Assembly: GCA_032173965.1 (NCBI GenBank)
Contig: CM063284.1
Span: forward strand, 116,100,410 to 116,164,409
DNA: 64,000 bases
DNA from: Sitta carolinensis
Taxonomy: Eukaryota > Chordata > Aves > Passeriformes > Sittidae
Direction of reading: 5' to 3'
The stretch's first letter is position 1, and each line of letters begins with the position of its first letter. Shown here in pieces: positions 11,939-25,045 of the stretch. The notes under the pieces are model-generated. The model had not been told where the DNA came from, did not search any database, and saw only the letters and a program-made list of their open reading frames with translations. Position numbers and translations under genes: made by a program.

Positions 11939-14900
11939 AAAGCATAATCCCTTTTTCTTCCATCTATGACCAAACAGAAATTTAGACAATATCCATTATG
12001 AACTCCTCTTCCAAACACAATCAGCTCTCTCTAATTCTTTTATCTTTGTCCTAAAAAGCCTCTCATGATGAATGCACTAATTGTAATTAATTCCAATGCA
12101 TCATTACCTTTGGCAATGCCTAATTTGAATAGGTTTTGATGCAATGACCTATTTAACATGGTGTTGGGATTTAAACCCAGATAGAAAAGCATACTGATTT
12201 TTCCATAAGTAGATGTTTTGGGGTTTTTTTAAATTGTTGGCTGTTTTGTATTGGGGGTTTTTGTTTGTTTTTGGTGTTCGTTACCTGATGATCACACTGT
12301 GACTAACTTTGACTCTACCATGTGTATATAGCCCTTTGGTGTGCTGTAGATTTAAGAAGAAGAGCTGAACAAATCCCAACATAGTCAGAACACTTTCTCT
12401 TTCCCTTGGGCTAGAGATAGGCTTTTACCGAAGAACAGAAATATAAAATGTATCACGTCTTTTGAACTGACATGTAGAACTTACCAAAATGGAAACCACA
12501 TGTTTCTAAAAATTTAAACACAGAGGTGGCTACACTAGTATTATACTCACATCTGGAAGCAGCCATCTCTCACAGAGGCAGCTTTGTAAATCTTTTTGGG
12601 GGCCATCATCCTAAAATTCATTTTGCATGGCTAGAATACAATAAGATACACTGAAAAATACACAGCTAATGTAGAAACATAATATAAATAATAGACATGG
12701 ACGAGAACAAAAGGTCAGACATCAAATGGGAGAGAAGGGAAAGCAAGTTGTGTCATTTCAGGAAAAAAAGAAATGAGTGTAACTTTTGTTTTTCCTTCTC
12801 TCCATAAATGCATTTGACAGAACGGTATGATTGTTACTAAATAATACCTTCTTATTCAAAAGAACAGTTTCCTGTGTGTACTCAAAACCACATCTTCTTC
12901 ATTGGCTGAAATAGGTTTTTACTACATTTTGGCATAAAGAACAGTGGGACACTGAGTAGGACTATCTGCCCCATGCATCATCTACAGGGATGCAAACTGC
13001 ACCCAAGCTCTACCCACTTTACTGCTGGCGGCACAGAGGGTAGAAACACTGTGACTTGATATTTATCAAGTGCATCTGTACAAATTTATGGAGAAGTACT
13101 GATATTAGACATCTAGTATGGCAAAGCAATTTATTCCTGTGGCTATCAGAATGAAAAATTCTTCGACTTCCAGCAAGATTTCCTGATCTTCATCAGAGGA
13201 TTCTATGGGTTTCTGCTTTAGAGAACAGGAATTAGGTATGTGAGGACAAGGGGCAAACATGTTACATGTTTCTCTTTGAGTCTTTGCTGAAGAGATGCCT
13301 GGTGTGGAGGTCTCAGCAGGAAGCAAATGCCATATGGGTTTGAGCTGTGTAAAAGAGAAATGGTATATCAAATTCTGCAATATGGAATAGAACCATATTT
13401 TTATAAGGAGTGTTTGACAAGATTGAAAAGCTAAGCAGCAGGCCAGAAAAGATTACCCGTGCCCTTAACTGTCCCTCAGAAATGTGTCCCTCTCGTTAAA
13501 CAATTGAGAAGTTACTACTGTGTAAATTTCAGTCCTAGTGCAAGAATTCAAGGGAAACGAGTTCCAGTAGTGTCACACAGCTCTTCAAAGAGTTGAAGGT
13601 AGGTAGCTCTTCTAAGTAGAAAAGGGCTTTAGCGTTTCTGCCTTCTCAGCTGTTGGAGACAGATTCATGCCAAAAGAGCCAGCAGTTGGGAAACGGCAAA
13701 AAATAAAAAAAGTTATGTGCTCCTTTCAAACAGGTGCACTATGCCTGCAGCAAAGGGAAAGACACATGAGAACATGCATTTGCACAAGGAGGCATTAGAA
13801 TAAAAAAGGCTTGAGCTGCAGAGACGGAAATATCTTTACAAGATGGCAGGCAGCCAGAAAGCTGAAGAGTGGGGGGATGACGGCTTTTTCTTATTTTTCA
13901 CATTTTTGATTGAAGACACTTGATTCTGATTTCAGCTACGTGGTTACATATTGATGCTTAAAATGAGAAATCAGCTGTTATTCAGAAGCTGATTTAACAA
14001 GCTAGGCAGGAATATCTGCCAGCGTAGCTAAGTTCAGAAATCAGGCCCAGGTTTTCTGCCAAAAGAATTGGGAACCAAGAAACCATAACAAAACACAGCC
14101 ACATCAGCCAGTATATATTGCTACAGATCAGACCCATATTAAAAATATTTTCTCAGTAGAACAGGAATATTTAGGTGTCTCTTAAAAGATTTTATTGAGT
14201 TTAAGATAACACAGTTTGCATTTTACTATAAAAAATGCTGCAATGCCTTTCAGTGTATGCCTCTATTTCTGTCCTTATGTGCAACTGAGTTCTTTATGCC
14301 TGCAGAATTCTAAAGTAACATAAAGATAGCTGTATATACCAAATATCTGTCACAGGATTTAGCCTTTGTTATAACAGCCATGAGTTTGTAGGATGTACAT
14401 GCAACCATCTGTACCTTTCCCTGAAGTGCTTATCCGTGTGATCCTTCAAAAAATTAAACCTATTCTTTGAGTCACACAGATACATATTTTTCACTCATAT
14501 GTAATTGGTGTTTAGAAAATAAAAGCTGTTATTCTCAGTTCCTGTCTCTCAAACAATTTAATATTTTCAAAGAAAATATATACTTTATAAGTGAATCCAA
14601 GATCCCGCTAACTAAATATGTTCCATTTTTCTCACATCTTGAGAATTTATTCTGCTTCCTCATTGACAAGCATAATGGAAAAAGTGGCACAGCAAGAGCT
14701 CTGCTTATTATTTGCTTTGATAGGCATAACTGGAAGGAGATGTTCTAAGCTCCAAGAATCTCAGGTAGCCATTTTAAAACATAATATTTACAGAGTGGCA
14801 CTCTGAGCCAGAGAAAAGCCTTACAATTCAAAACTACTGTCTGATAACATCCTGTCCACTCGTTCCAGTTTATTTTGCTGAGGTTTTATGTGGCGATACA

Positions 14901-17555
14901 AAACAAATGTCACACGGTTGCAATTTTTAGGCTCAAAGTTTTATGTCTGTTCTCATTGCCTATAGTATCAAATTCTTCAAATTTTCTGACAATGCATATG
15001 AAGATTTCTAACGCAGAATCAAATCTTTTTGTCATCTTTTTGTCATAATCTCATTGCTGTAATATCATCACCTTTGGCAATCCTGTCTGACAGTTCATGA
15101 AAATGCAGATTGCCATCAAATCTACAAGTAAGGAGCCTTCAGATGCCAATGCATCCTCAGGGCAACGAGTCAAACTACAAAGTTTATTGCTCTTCAAGTG
15201 GTCATATCCCTTTGGCATTTTTTCCCAGTCTTTCTCCTCCCTGAATCTTATACTGAAGAAAAGAATGAAGTCATACAGCCAAATGAACATTACCCTACAG
15301 GTATTTTTAGAAACTTTTATTCTGGATTTAGATGAGCTCTAGGTGGTTAACAAATTGCACTATTTCTCAAATGACATATTTTGTTCAGGTTTAAATTTTG
15401 TTCGTATTTGTTTTCATATCTTGTTATTTTTGAGGAATGCAAAATTAAGAAATACTAAATTAGCTAAAATTATTTTTTTAAATTGATGGTCGGGGAAAAA
15501 AAACAAATAAAGCAAAACTAAAGTGGGCAGTATCCAGAGTTGAAAAAATAGGGCATGTAAATTCAGTTGCAGTATATAAGAACCATCTGTGTATATTATA
15601 GAATAGTTAGGTGGTGTTAGGAAATAGCATGGTCTGCAGAGCCTATCTGAACACTAAGAAAAATAGTTGTCTGACAAGGTCTACACTGCCCAGACATGAA
15701 TTACACCAAAGAAGATAAGAATATGAAATCTATAATGTACACAGGAACTACAGTATAAAAGTCCATCTGAACTAACCCACATGAATTTCCCAATAGCTTT
15801 TTGTATGGGGCTGAAATAAATCAGCCAGAATTAAAAAATATTCAGTTCTATTTGCATTTTTCTATATCCACAAGAAAAATATCTTCTACCCCACTGAAAA
15901 GTCACTCAAAAAAAAAGGAACAATAGATTTTTGTGTCTTGAAGACACATAAATGCTAGTAACTGATTATCACAACATGTAAATCCCAAAAATCATGCAAT
16001 TCATTAGGACATCAGCATAAGCAGCATTTATGAGACAGAACATATAAATCAGAAAGTCGCTGAGGATCAGAGGTAGAGGTTACTGACAGGTATCTGGTAA
16101 AAAAACAAGATAATACTGTCATCTGACATCCAATTGACTACATTCTGGTGTATTAATTAAGTCTGCATTGTTGAAGGGTTATCCTTTGAGGGTACATTGT
16201 GTTCAGAGCAGCTCTTGCAATGTTTGTCAAATGCAATACTGACTCTATGACTGACTCAACTCCGTTGTTCACTGGCACGCTTGAGTTTCCTAGGAGCAAA
16301 GTTATAATAGGGTTAAGCTGCAAAACAGGGTATGGAATAAGAAAACGAGATGAGATGAAAATCTGAGATACCAGAGACAGATGAAAATCTGCAATCACTT
16401 TATTAATTAATTCATTATTAAGATCAAAAATATGCAGCCTTTCTTTTCTGATATCACCTTTTTTCACTGTAAGGTAATGAGAGTTTCAGAAGAAAAACAA
16501 ATAAGGAAAGTACAAAATTGCAGTGGTGAGATAAAAAAAAAATAAAATTGTTATTAACCATCATACTGTTGTATATAACCATGCTGTTTGTGCATGAGTA
16601 GAGGACAGTTTGGACTCCAAGGTCATTAGCAAAAATTTAGCAATGTGCTGAATTCTGAGTTACAGAAAACCAAACAAACTTGAAGAATGTATCATAAGAA
16701 GGTACACAGCAGATTAGGAACACACAGTCAGGGCCTGGCTCACAGAGCCTCAGGAAGATCAGAGCTGATCCCACCTGCTTCATCATTCCTTAAATTGTTC
16801 AAGTCCTATCCTAATGCTTGCAGTGAGCTTTTTCATTCCTCTTAATTCTGTTATTCTTATGAAGTTCATTCCAATCATGAATATTTGTTGTTGCAACCAT
16901 AGTGATAACAGATAGTTACTGGGGACAGTATACTCAAAGTATTTTCAACAACGCTTTTAAAAATTTGACTATATTAATGTCTCTCTGTGGTAATGCTGCA
17001 ACAAAGATACAATGTTGATATAATTCTTACATCAGTTTTCAGTTATGACATTAACAACTGTTCTGTTTAAGACTATTCCAGAAGCTATGTAGAGAGATCA
17101 TTCTTTCATCTCAGCATTTTCCTGAGAAAATACAATTTCTCAGTATTTTCTTCAGAGCTTCACATGTGTTTAAACTCTTCTGGAAAGACATCTACAGCAC
17201 TTAACACACTCTAGATATAGAATAAATTTCCAATATCTGGTTTTGCATGACTGAAATAAGTAAGGAACTTTTCTTGAGGGCACATTGATATAGGCATAAA
17301 AGAGAATTAGTACTACTTTCAGAGAAAATCCATTTCTTTCACATGACACAGAGAAAGACAGGAAAAGCAAATGAAGTGAAGAGAGAAGAGAAGAAAAAAG
17401 CATGAGGGAAAAAAAAACCAATTATATATATTTTCCAAATAATATTGAGCAGAACAAAGTTTTATGGACCCAATGAGATTTTTGGATGAGATACATAATC
17501 TAGAAATATTAAATAATTCTTGCTTCTGTTTTTGTATATTAGGCACTCATATATT
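11939..17555. other. unique AT-rich sequence, no gene seen
   Basis: More than 5 kb with no recognised repeat, exon or RNA gene. Small items only: an 11-base tandem duplication (CTTTTTGTCAT twice, 15025-15046) and scattered A or T runs. The longest open frames are about 100 codons and translate to compositions typical of AT-rich intergenic DNA. Confidence 0.45.
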
Positions 17556-17559
17556 CTGT

Positions 17560-17615
17560 AGCTTGCGTGTGTATGTGTGTGTATGTACATGCACATATAC
17601 TTGTACATGTATATC
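17560..17615 (+). repeat. degenerate (TG)n/(TATG) microsatellite
   Basis: Alternating purine-pyrimidine sequence (GCGTGTGTATGTGTGTG followed by TATGTACATGCACATATAC). Simple-sequence DNA. Confidence 0.75.
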
Positions 17616-20600
17616 ACAGACACTTCTCTTAGGCTGTTAAAAGCAGAACATATCTACCAGGAAGAGGAGCTGATCCAGCAAACAGCTTTCTTAGTTTTAC
17701 AGTGTGCCATTTGTATATGACAAGGAATAAAATAGAGTTGCATTTAGATCTATGCAAGCAATGGAGAATAGATCTTAAAACTAGTAATCAAATTAATCAA
17801 TAAGTTATCCAAGGAATTATTTCAGCAAAGTATGTGTTTAGCATGAGAAGGTGAGATAGAAATTGTCAGCAAAGAGGGATTGAGAACTTTCTTGAAAGGC
17901 ATAACAGGGTTAGTGGTCCCTTAATTGGGCCCTTGGTAGGAAATGAGAGCAGAGAGATTGTTTTCTTTGGATGTGTGAGAAACTGTGGAGATGTAAAATC
18001 AATGGAGCATTAGAAGTTTGAATTTTGTAAGTATAGTAATGCCGTGAGCTGGCTAAAGAAAAATACAGTAGGAAATGTTCAACTGGAAGTTTTACCAGAA
18101 AAAGGTTAAAATTTAACCTGACTTTCCTCTTTTCACTCCTAAGTACTTAATGCACTAGAGTTTCTTTGCAACTCACTTTACCAAGTGAGTTTCTGCTTTT
18201 CTGCTCATATATACAACTGGATTCTTTAACTTTTTTGAGTGAATAGACCAAGTAAAATCATTACATTAGAATATATTTACTCTGCTGTGAGTATTTGAAA
18301 ATACAAAAGCCACAGATTTAAAAAAGACAAGAACAATAATAGCATACCTTAAAGAGGAACAACTACCAGACAGTATTAAGTGTATCACTCTCTCCACATT
18401 TCACATGAAATTTGAAATTTAAAGGAATTGCTTAACATGGGAGAAAATTAGTAGTGTAAAGTAAGAAGAAGAAGAAATAATCCACCTGATGTATCTCGGT
18501 CTGGAGACGTGACATTTTTTACTAGGAAATGCAAAATGTTGTTATAATGTAAAATGACAACCCCTCAGCCTACCCAACCCCTCACATTAACAGTATATTC
18601 CTACCATGATACAGGCAGAAAAATAATATTTCCAATAAATTTATTTGATTGATTGAAAAGATAGCCTTACTTGTGTTTTCGGCTTTTTTTAAAAAGTTCT
18701 ATTTAAATTAAGAGAAAAAAATTTTGGTATGCAGAATGATTTCCTTTTAGATCTCTAAACTGACTACAGTCTGTTATAGTGGTAATAAAAAATTATCATC
18801 TGGTTTATGACCTATGTAAGAGACACTTAGTGGTCCAAGTGTATATCTTCCTGGACATATCACAAAAGCAACCTCCCTGTACAGTATTCTCACCCTGAAC
18901 AAAAAATTAAGTCCATCCCATGGAAGTCAGTAGGATGATGAAATCTTTCCAATAAACTTTCCTGTATGGATCAGTGCAGAAGGGACACAGTGCTGATCAT
19001 CTCTCAGATTTTCACTTAATCATTCTTCGGCCATTTAGCTAGTAAATTTTTAAGTGGGGGAAAATCAAAGCCCGAGTGTAGCCACAGAAAAGGGTTATTC
19101 ATTCTGGCACTGTGAATGAATATTCGGATGACAAGACACATGTTTCAGTTCTACTCCCACGATATTAACTCCTTGATATTTCTGAAACCTGACTACTGTC
19201 TCTTGGCAAATTCCCTGGCAAGCAAAGTTGCAATATTATTTTTTTGTTGTTGTTGAATAAAATAAAAATGTTTTTCTCAGATTTTTCCTAATCTTTTTTT
19301 TCTAAATTTGCCAAGTATGTCAGCTACCTCCATGATTAACATGCCAAGGCTGCTCAAAACCACCATCGAGACATAAGTAGAGCTCAGCAGCTCCTAAGGG
19401 GTTAAACTTGCTATTCTGAGCTGAGCCAATTTCACTTTGTATGTTCTGCAGTGCAGGGAAAGTTAATTCATTCTAAAGCACAGAGCTTTCCAGCAACATT
19501 GTTAATATTATAATGTTCCTTTGCTGCACTGTCCTAGCTAGTTTATTAGATGAAAGAAAAATACAGATGTGCTGACAAGCAGAGTTATACCTACCCATAC
19601 CGGAAAAATTTTTATTAAAATTACTTTAAATCATTTTTATGCAGAAGTATAAGCTCCTTTAAAATTCCAGAGTAGTTATTTTGATTTTTAGTAGAATAGC
19701 TGATTACATTTGATATAGGTCTGCTGTTTGTTTTCTTTTAATAAAAAGGCAAGCTTTTCTGATTGTGTGAGGATAATTTTTCTCTTTTTAAGCTGCAGTA
19801 GAATTTCCTGAATTAAAAGGTAATTGGGTTAGATGGGTGGTACATTTACAGATATAGAAAAAATTAATATACCAAAATAGTAACACAAAGACAGACATTA
19901 TGTCTGTTTCTAGTAGGAAAGCAAAACAATCCAATAGTCCTAGAGTGATTGCTGGGGAAAATACAAAACCTGGTTGATCCCACATACAATAGCTACAGTG
20001 AAACAAGCAAACAAAAAAAAATCATAAAATTTATCTGCAGAATGGAGTGAAGGTTGACAGCACATTCAAAGTCTAATGCATTTATTGGGCAGTCGCTTTC
20101 CTATCTGAGCTCCAGCAGTCAGATAAAGGCAGAAACAGTTTATTACAATATACAAGGGACTCTAAGAAAGTCATCTCACTGGTTAAAGTTTAACAGTAGA
20201 CAAGCTGAGAATAAAGGTACCAAAACAAGCTTTAACACCTTTTCTTCCATTTCACTCCACACAACTCTGAATTCTAGTGGCTTTTGCATTATTTAAAGCT
20301 TATTTTGTGCCTGTATCTTGTTGGATGTTTAGATCCCTTTTGCACATGTATGAGGCAGTTGATTTTGCTTTCATTTCAAGGCCTTATCCTGAGTTCTGAA
20401 CACATATAGAACAATGTCATTACTATGGCATCGGTGCACCTGAAAATCCACACAAACAGCTGACACCCTTCCATATCTGACAAACTTCCCAAGCTTATTT
20501 GCAATCAGAGACTGCCATCACCTCCAAAGACCGAGCTCTTTGTAAAATGCACTGCTGAGGCAGCACAGCCCAACCCCTGCAATGTCCAGAAGCCAATTTG

Positions 20601-22014
20601 AAGAGCAGGAGCAGAAACATCAGTTTGGAAATATGGTCTCTGCTCAGAAGACATTCCAGTTGAGGTCAGGGCCAAATTCAGTGCTTACTCCAAAGACTGA
20701 GCTACGAATTGGCTGCAAGGGATCTAAACTGGAAGAAACTGGACAGTGAAAGGTAAGGGGTGTTGTGTTCATTCCTGTTTTTTGTCTCCGTTGCTTTTTG
20801 ACGGTCCTGCTGGACATTAGTTTAGAATTATGAATATTAGACATAACCTAACATAGACCTAGACGTAAGCCTATTAGACAAAGACCTTAGAACATAGTTC
20901 TCTTTTTTAGTACCTCAAAACCAGCTGAGGACCCATGCTTCAAGACTCACTTGTAAGACAGTGTTTGTCCCTTCCTTTGTTTCAGATTTTGAGAGTTTAG
21001 CCAGATAATTTGATTTGTCTGCTCAGGACTCAACGAAACATTGGGCAATTTCACTCTAGTTCAAAGGAGATTTTAAAAGCTTCTCATGTGCATAATTGAC
21101 TCACACTTCTCAATCTCTGATTTGATTCTAAAAGGGAAAGAAATGTTAAAAATATAAAACTAAAACATTTAATAGTAAAAACAAGGCTGTTTTTAAAAGT
21201 AAAATGGTGGCAAAAATCAGATATGTTATGGAATCAGCTTACAGTTTGAAAGAGTTATCATTTCCCTGAAATTCAGACAATGTCATTCTCTATCCTCAGA
21301 TATTTTTAAGTATGTTCATGCAAACAAGCAAACAAGCAAGTGTGGTGTTTAGAGGCAGGAGAGTAACATGTTTGCATGAGAAAAATGGGAGAAACTGAAT
21401 TAACAGGATGTCTTTAGATGAAAAGACAGAGCAGATGTCAACAGACACTCCATAAGGAAGAAAGTATGAGATAAATGCCAAGTAATTAGGAAAAGAATAA
21501 GGAGATCCAGAAAGTGACACATTAGTGATGTGTTGAGGGGAAAGCAGAGAATGTTGTCCCTCAAGTGGCACATTTGAATATGAAGATACTGCATCTAAAA
21601 TTTCCATAAATTAAAAAATACTCATTGTGTTCCTGTAAGTCTCCTTTTTATCCCCTGCTGTCTCAGGACTAACTTTCTTTTCTAGAACTTCTACAGTTTC
21701 TTAGAATTGTCTAAGTGCATCACAATTTCAAAATGATGCAGTTTGTAAAACTAGCTGCCATGTGTGTATCACAGAGAATGATGATTCAAAGATGATATAA
21801 ATTTGATATGAGCTGAAGATTTCTCAAATGAATGAACAGAGCTAGAAATAAAGCTGACTAACAAACCAAGCCTGTCCCATGAGGATTTAACCTTGGTCAA
21901 TAACTGTGAATGGCTAATTAAAACAATACTTATGGAAGGAGCAATCCCAGACATAGACAGACATGGGGAGGCATGGCTAGCAGACCAGTACTGGGTCTTT
22001 GGGCAGTTTTTCTA
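17616..22014. other. unique AT-rich sequence, no gene seen
   Basis: No confident repeat or exon. A GC-richer patch at 20500-20720 contains a phrase like 'gggccaaattcagtgc' that recurs in old amniote repeats, but too little is preserved to assign it. Confidence 0.4.
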
Positions 22015-22100
22015 AGTGCTTGGCAGGGAGGTTGGAAGAAAACTAGAGAACTTTTAAAGTCATTCTAACCTCAGCCAATCTATCACTCTGTGATTCTATG
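22015..22100 (+). mobile_element. CR1 LINE 3' tail (short, diverged)
   Basis: GGCAGGGAGGTTGGAAGAAA, then CATTCTAACCTCAGCCAATC and a terminal CTGTGATTCTATG, correspond to the last 80 or so bases of avian CR1 (the 'ggcagggggttggaac...cttccaacc...attctatgattctatg' end). CR1 copies are normally 5'-truncated, so a tail alone is typical. Confidence 0.7.
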
Positions 22101-22304
22101 TCCAAAAATGAGGATCTGACCATGTTTTCAAGCTCCTGGGCTCACCATGCTGCCCATGTACATCCTGATAGCTGCCGAGACTAGAGCTTTCAGAAAGAGG
22201 AAGCCAACACCGCAGGGACCAGATGAACTCCAACCAAGCCCGCAGCAATCTGCAAATATTTAAAAGTCCACTTAGATGTTACCACTTTTCTGTTTATTCC
22301 AGTA
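22101..22304. other. spacer between CR1 tail and LTR
   Basis: About 200 bases of unassigned, moderately GC-rich sequence. It ends in CCAGTA next to the LTR edge, the possible left copy of a target-site duplication. Confidence 0.4.
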
Positions 22305-23354
22305 TGAGGTAGGTGGGGTAAGTTGACCCTGGCTGGACTGCAGGTGCCCACCAAAGCTGCTTCATTACTCCCCTCCTCTGCTGGACAGAGGAGAGAAAAT
22401 ATAACCAAAGACTAGCTCATTGAAATAAGAACAGAGAGAAATCAGTCACCAAGTGCTGTCATGGGTCAAAACAGACTCAACTTAGGTAAATTAATTTAAT
22501 TAATTGAACCCTTGCCATCTTCCAGAGCTCAGCTTCACTCAGGATTTCTCTACGTGCTCCCTGCAACAGCACAGGAGGATGGAGAATAGAGCTATGGTCA
22601 GTCCCAGGTTGTCTCTGCTGCTCTCTTCTTCTCACTCTGCCCCTGACCCAGTGCACAGCCTTTCCACAGGAGACAATCCTCACACAAACCTCTCCAAGAT
22701 CTTTCACATTGACTACAACTCTGCTTCAGTGTCAGTTCTACAAGAACTGCTTCAGTGTCGGTTCCTTCAATAGGGTGCAATCTATCATGAGCAGAATGCT
22801 CCAGCATGGGTTTCCCATGAGTTCCACCCCAGGAACCTGCTACAGCACAGGTTCAGAACCTGCCAGGAGCCTTGTTTAGCATGGCTTCTCCTCAGGTTCA
22901 CAACCTTCTTCAAGCACATCCACCCATTCTGCCATGGGGACTTTCATGAGCTGCAGGTGGATCTCTCTGCACCATGGACCTTCATGGGCTGCAGGGGCAC
23001 AGCTTCCTCACCATGGGTGGCACCAGTAGCTGCAGGGGAATCTCTGCTCCAGCACCTGGAGCACCTCCTGCCTCTTCATTGACCTGGAAATTTGCAGGCT
23101 GTTTCTCTCACATATTCTTAGTCCTGTCTCATGATTGATGTTGCACACCAGTTTCTTCCCCCATTATTAAATACATTAGCACAGCAGCACTACTGCCATC
23201 ACTGATGAGCTCAGCCTTGGCTAGCAACAGGTCCATCTAGGAGCTGGCTGGCATTGGCACTGTCAGACATGAGGTAAGCTTGTGGCAGCTTCTCATAGAA
23301 ACCACCACTCCAGACATTCTTGCTGCCAAAACCTTTTCGCCAAACCCCAATGCA
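22305..23354 (-). mobile_element. solo LTR of an avian endogenous retrovirus
   Basis: Read on the minus strand, this block starts TG (23354-23353) and ends CA (22306-22305), about 1050 bases. It contains a TATA-like AATGTATTTAATAA near 23170 and a long central stretch of imperfect repeats built on 'ctgcaggggaatctctgctccag' and 'catgggctgcagg' phrases (about 22790-23080). Near its 3' end come TTTGGTGGGCACCTGCAGTC and CAGCCAGGGTCAACTTACCC. I know this series as one LTR family from bird genomes but cannot name the family or retroviral class. No internal gag/pol/env sequence and no second LTR are present, so it is best read as a solo LTR left by recombination. The flanks CCAGTA (left) and GCTGTA (right) agree at 4 of 6 positions, a decayed or absent target duplication. 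Confidence 0.8.
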
Positions 23355-24050
23355 GCTGTATGTGTTTCTGTATGAGTTTAATTTGTCAGCAAAAAACTCA
23401 ACATGAGCTGGCAGCCTGCACTCATAGCCCAGAAGAACAACCATATCCTACACTGCTGCTAAAGGAACTTGGCCAGCAGGTCAAGGCAGGCGATTTTCTC
23501 CCTGTGTTACACTCTGGTGAGACCCTACCTTGAGTACTATATTGAGAGGCGGAGTCCTCAAGAAAGGTTTGAACCTTATAGATTGTGTCCAGAGTAACCA
23601 CAGAGTTAATAAGGGGGCTGTCATCACCACCTTCCCTATGCAGACAGACAGAAAATTGTGCCTGTTCAGCCTGGAGAAGAGAAGGTTGCTTGGAGACCTC
23701 ATAGCAGCCTACCAGTATCTGAAGGAGGCTACAGGGGACCAGAGAGGGATTCTTCTTCAAGAACTGTGGTGTTAAGCCAAGGGAGCATGGGTACAAACAG
23801 AAAGAGAATAGGTTTAGATTATATGTTAGGAAGAAATGCTTCACTGTAAGGATGGTGAGGCTGAAGCACTGGAACATCTGAATACCAGAGAAGTTGTGGA
23901 TTTATCAGTCTTTGCAGTTGAAGGCCAGGTTGGATGGGGCTTTGAGCCACCTGGTCTAGGGAAAGTTATACTTGGCCATGGCAGGGGGATTGGAACTACT
24001 TGATCTTTAGGGTATCTTTCAAGCCAAACCATTCTATGATACTGTGATTG
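23355..24050 (+). mobile_element. CR1 LINE 3' end (5'-truncated)
   Basis: About 700 bases follow the avian CR1 3' region in order: CAGCAAAAAACTCAACATGA and GCCCAGAAGAACAACC (end of the ORF2 frame), GTTCAGCCTGGAGAAGAGAA, TTAGGAAGAAATGCTTCAC, GAAGTTGTGGAT, AAGGCCAGGTTGGATGGGGC, GGCAGGGGGATTGGAAC, and an ATTCTATGATACTGTGATTG terminus. An internal stretch at 23540-23640 is rearranged or very diverged. The reading frame is broken by many stops, so it is a dead copy. It abuts the solo LTR directly. The 151-codon minus-strand open frame at 23422-23877 is an antisense shadow of this element. Confidence 0.9.
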
Positions 24051-24288
24051 TAATTTATAAATTTAATACATTTTGTTTTGTCACTATACTTACTGATAAT
24101 AATTATTACATGCAGCAGTTGACATGTGATCTTCTGTTATTTTTTAACTACAATAATTTTGCTTTTGCTCTTAGAACATGTTGTTTAGATGAAGTCTAGA
24201 CTCGCAGAGGTACTGGATGAGTGAGATTTTTTCCCAAATATTGCTGTTTTAATACAACAAGTATTTGCAAAATTGCACATTCAGAGAC
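24051..24288. other. unique AT-rich spacer
   Basis: No recognised element between the CR1 end and the poly(A) run. Confidence 0.5.
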
Positions 24289-24310
24289 AAAAAAAAAAAA
24301 AAAAAAAAAA
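24289..24310 (+). repeat. poly(A) run of 22
   Basis: Twenty-two A residues followed by CAATCAGAGGGAGAGAGAAC. No retrocopy recognised upstream. Confidence 0.9.
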
Positions 24311-24924
24311 CAATCAGAGGGAGAGAGAACCAGAGGACAGATATATATACTGTAAAGCTGTTAAAATATAGTAGATACTTGGTTTCATATGAGTTTGTAG
24401 GAGTTATGTTGGAAGAAAGGGCTGTTTATGACTCAGGATAAATAATGGGAAAAGTAATTAAAAATAGTCAGGCGACAGCCTAGTGTATACAGTTCCACTG
24501 AGGTTAATAGGAAACTAATCCTTATTTCCACACTTCATAAAATTATCAAAATTGGAAAGGGAAGATTGGAATACAAAAATGTTATAGGTCCACAGAAGAT
24601 ACCTCACAGTGAGACTTTTAGAGTCTGTTTTATTCACTTCGATAAAGAGAGAGTTCAAAGTTCTTGATCATAGACCCTAGTACTGTGTAGAAAATAGTAG
24701 ATACTAGGAGGTAATTTAATTTAACAGAGGAAAGCATAACAGGAACAAAAGGGCTCAAAGCATAAGGCAAGCAAAATTCCAATTAAAAATAAAGCACAAA
24801 TGCTCCTGAATCAACATGAATTTTTAGAACCAAACCTTAGGAGGAATTGTGGCCTTTCTGTCTCTGTGATCTTCAGATAAATACCCCAAACTTGAACAAG
24901 AAAGGTATTTTAGCAAAGAGGCTT
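24311..24924. other. unique sequence, no gene seen
   Basis: No repeat or exon recognised. A phrase near 24490 (CCACTGAGGTTAATAGGAAA) recalls old amniote repeats but is too short to assign. Confidence 0.4.
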
Positions 24925-25045
24925 GGGCTTGATATGGGAAAAGCTGAATGAAACTTAATGGCCTATGATTTAGATGACAAGGTCAGACTAGACTATCTAA
25001 TAGTCCCTTCTGACCTCACACACAGTGAATCTATGAATAAATCTA
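24925..25045 (+). mobile_element. CR1 3' tail, older subfamily
   Basis: ACTTAATGGCCTATGATTTA followed by AAGGTCAGACTAGACTATCT, AATAGTCCCTTCTGACCTCA and the repeated octamer AATCTATGAATAAATCTATG is the 3' end of an older sauropsid CR1 subfamily (the 'ggtcagactagatgatctaatggtcccttctggcctt' type), distinct from the CR1 at 23.4 kb. Confidence 0.75.

Noticed and set aside
15025..15046. start of a tandem array or CRISPR-like repeat
   Set aside because: Only two adjacent 11-base copies. A slippage duplication, with no spacers and no array.
23422..23877. 151-codon minus-strand open frame
   Set aside because: It lies antisense to a CR1 3' end and its translation matches nothing. It is a shadow frame.
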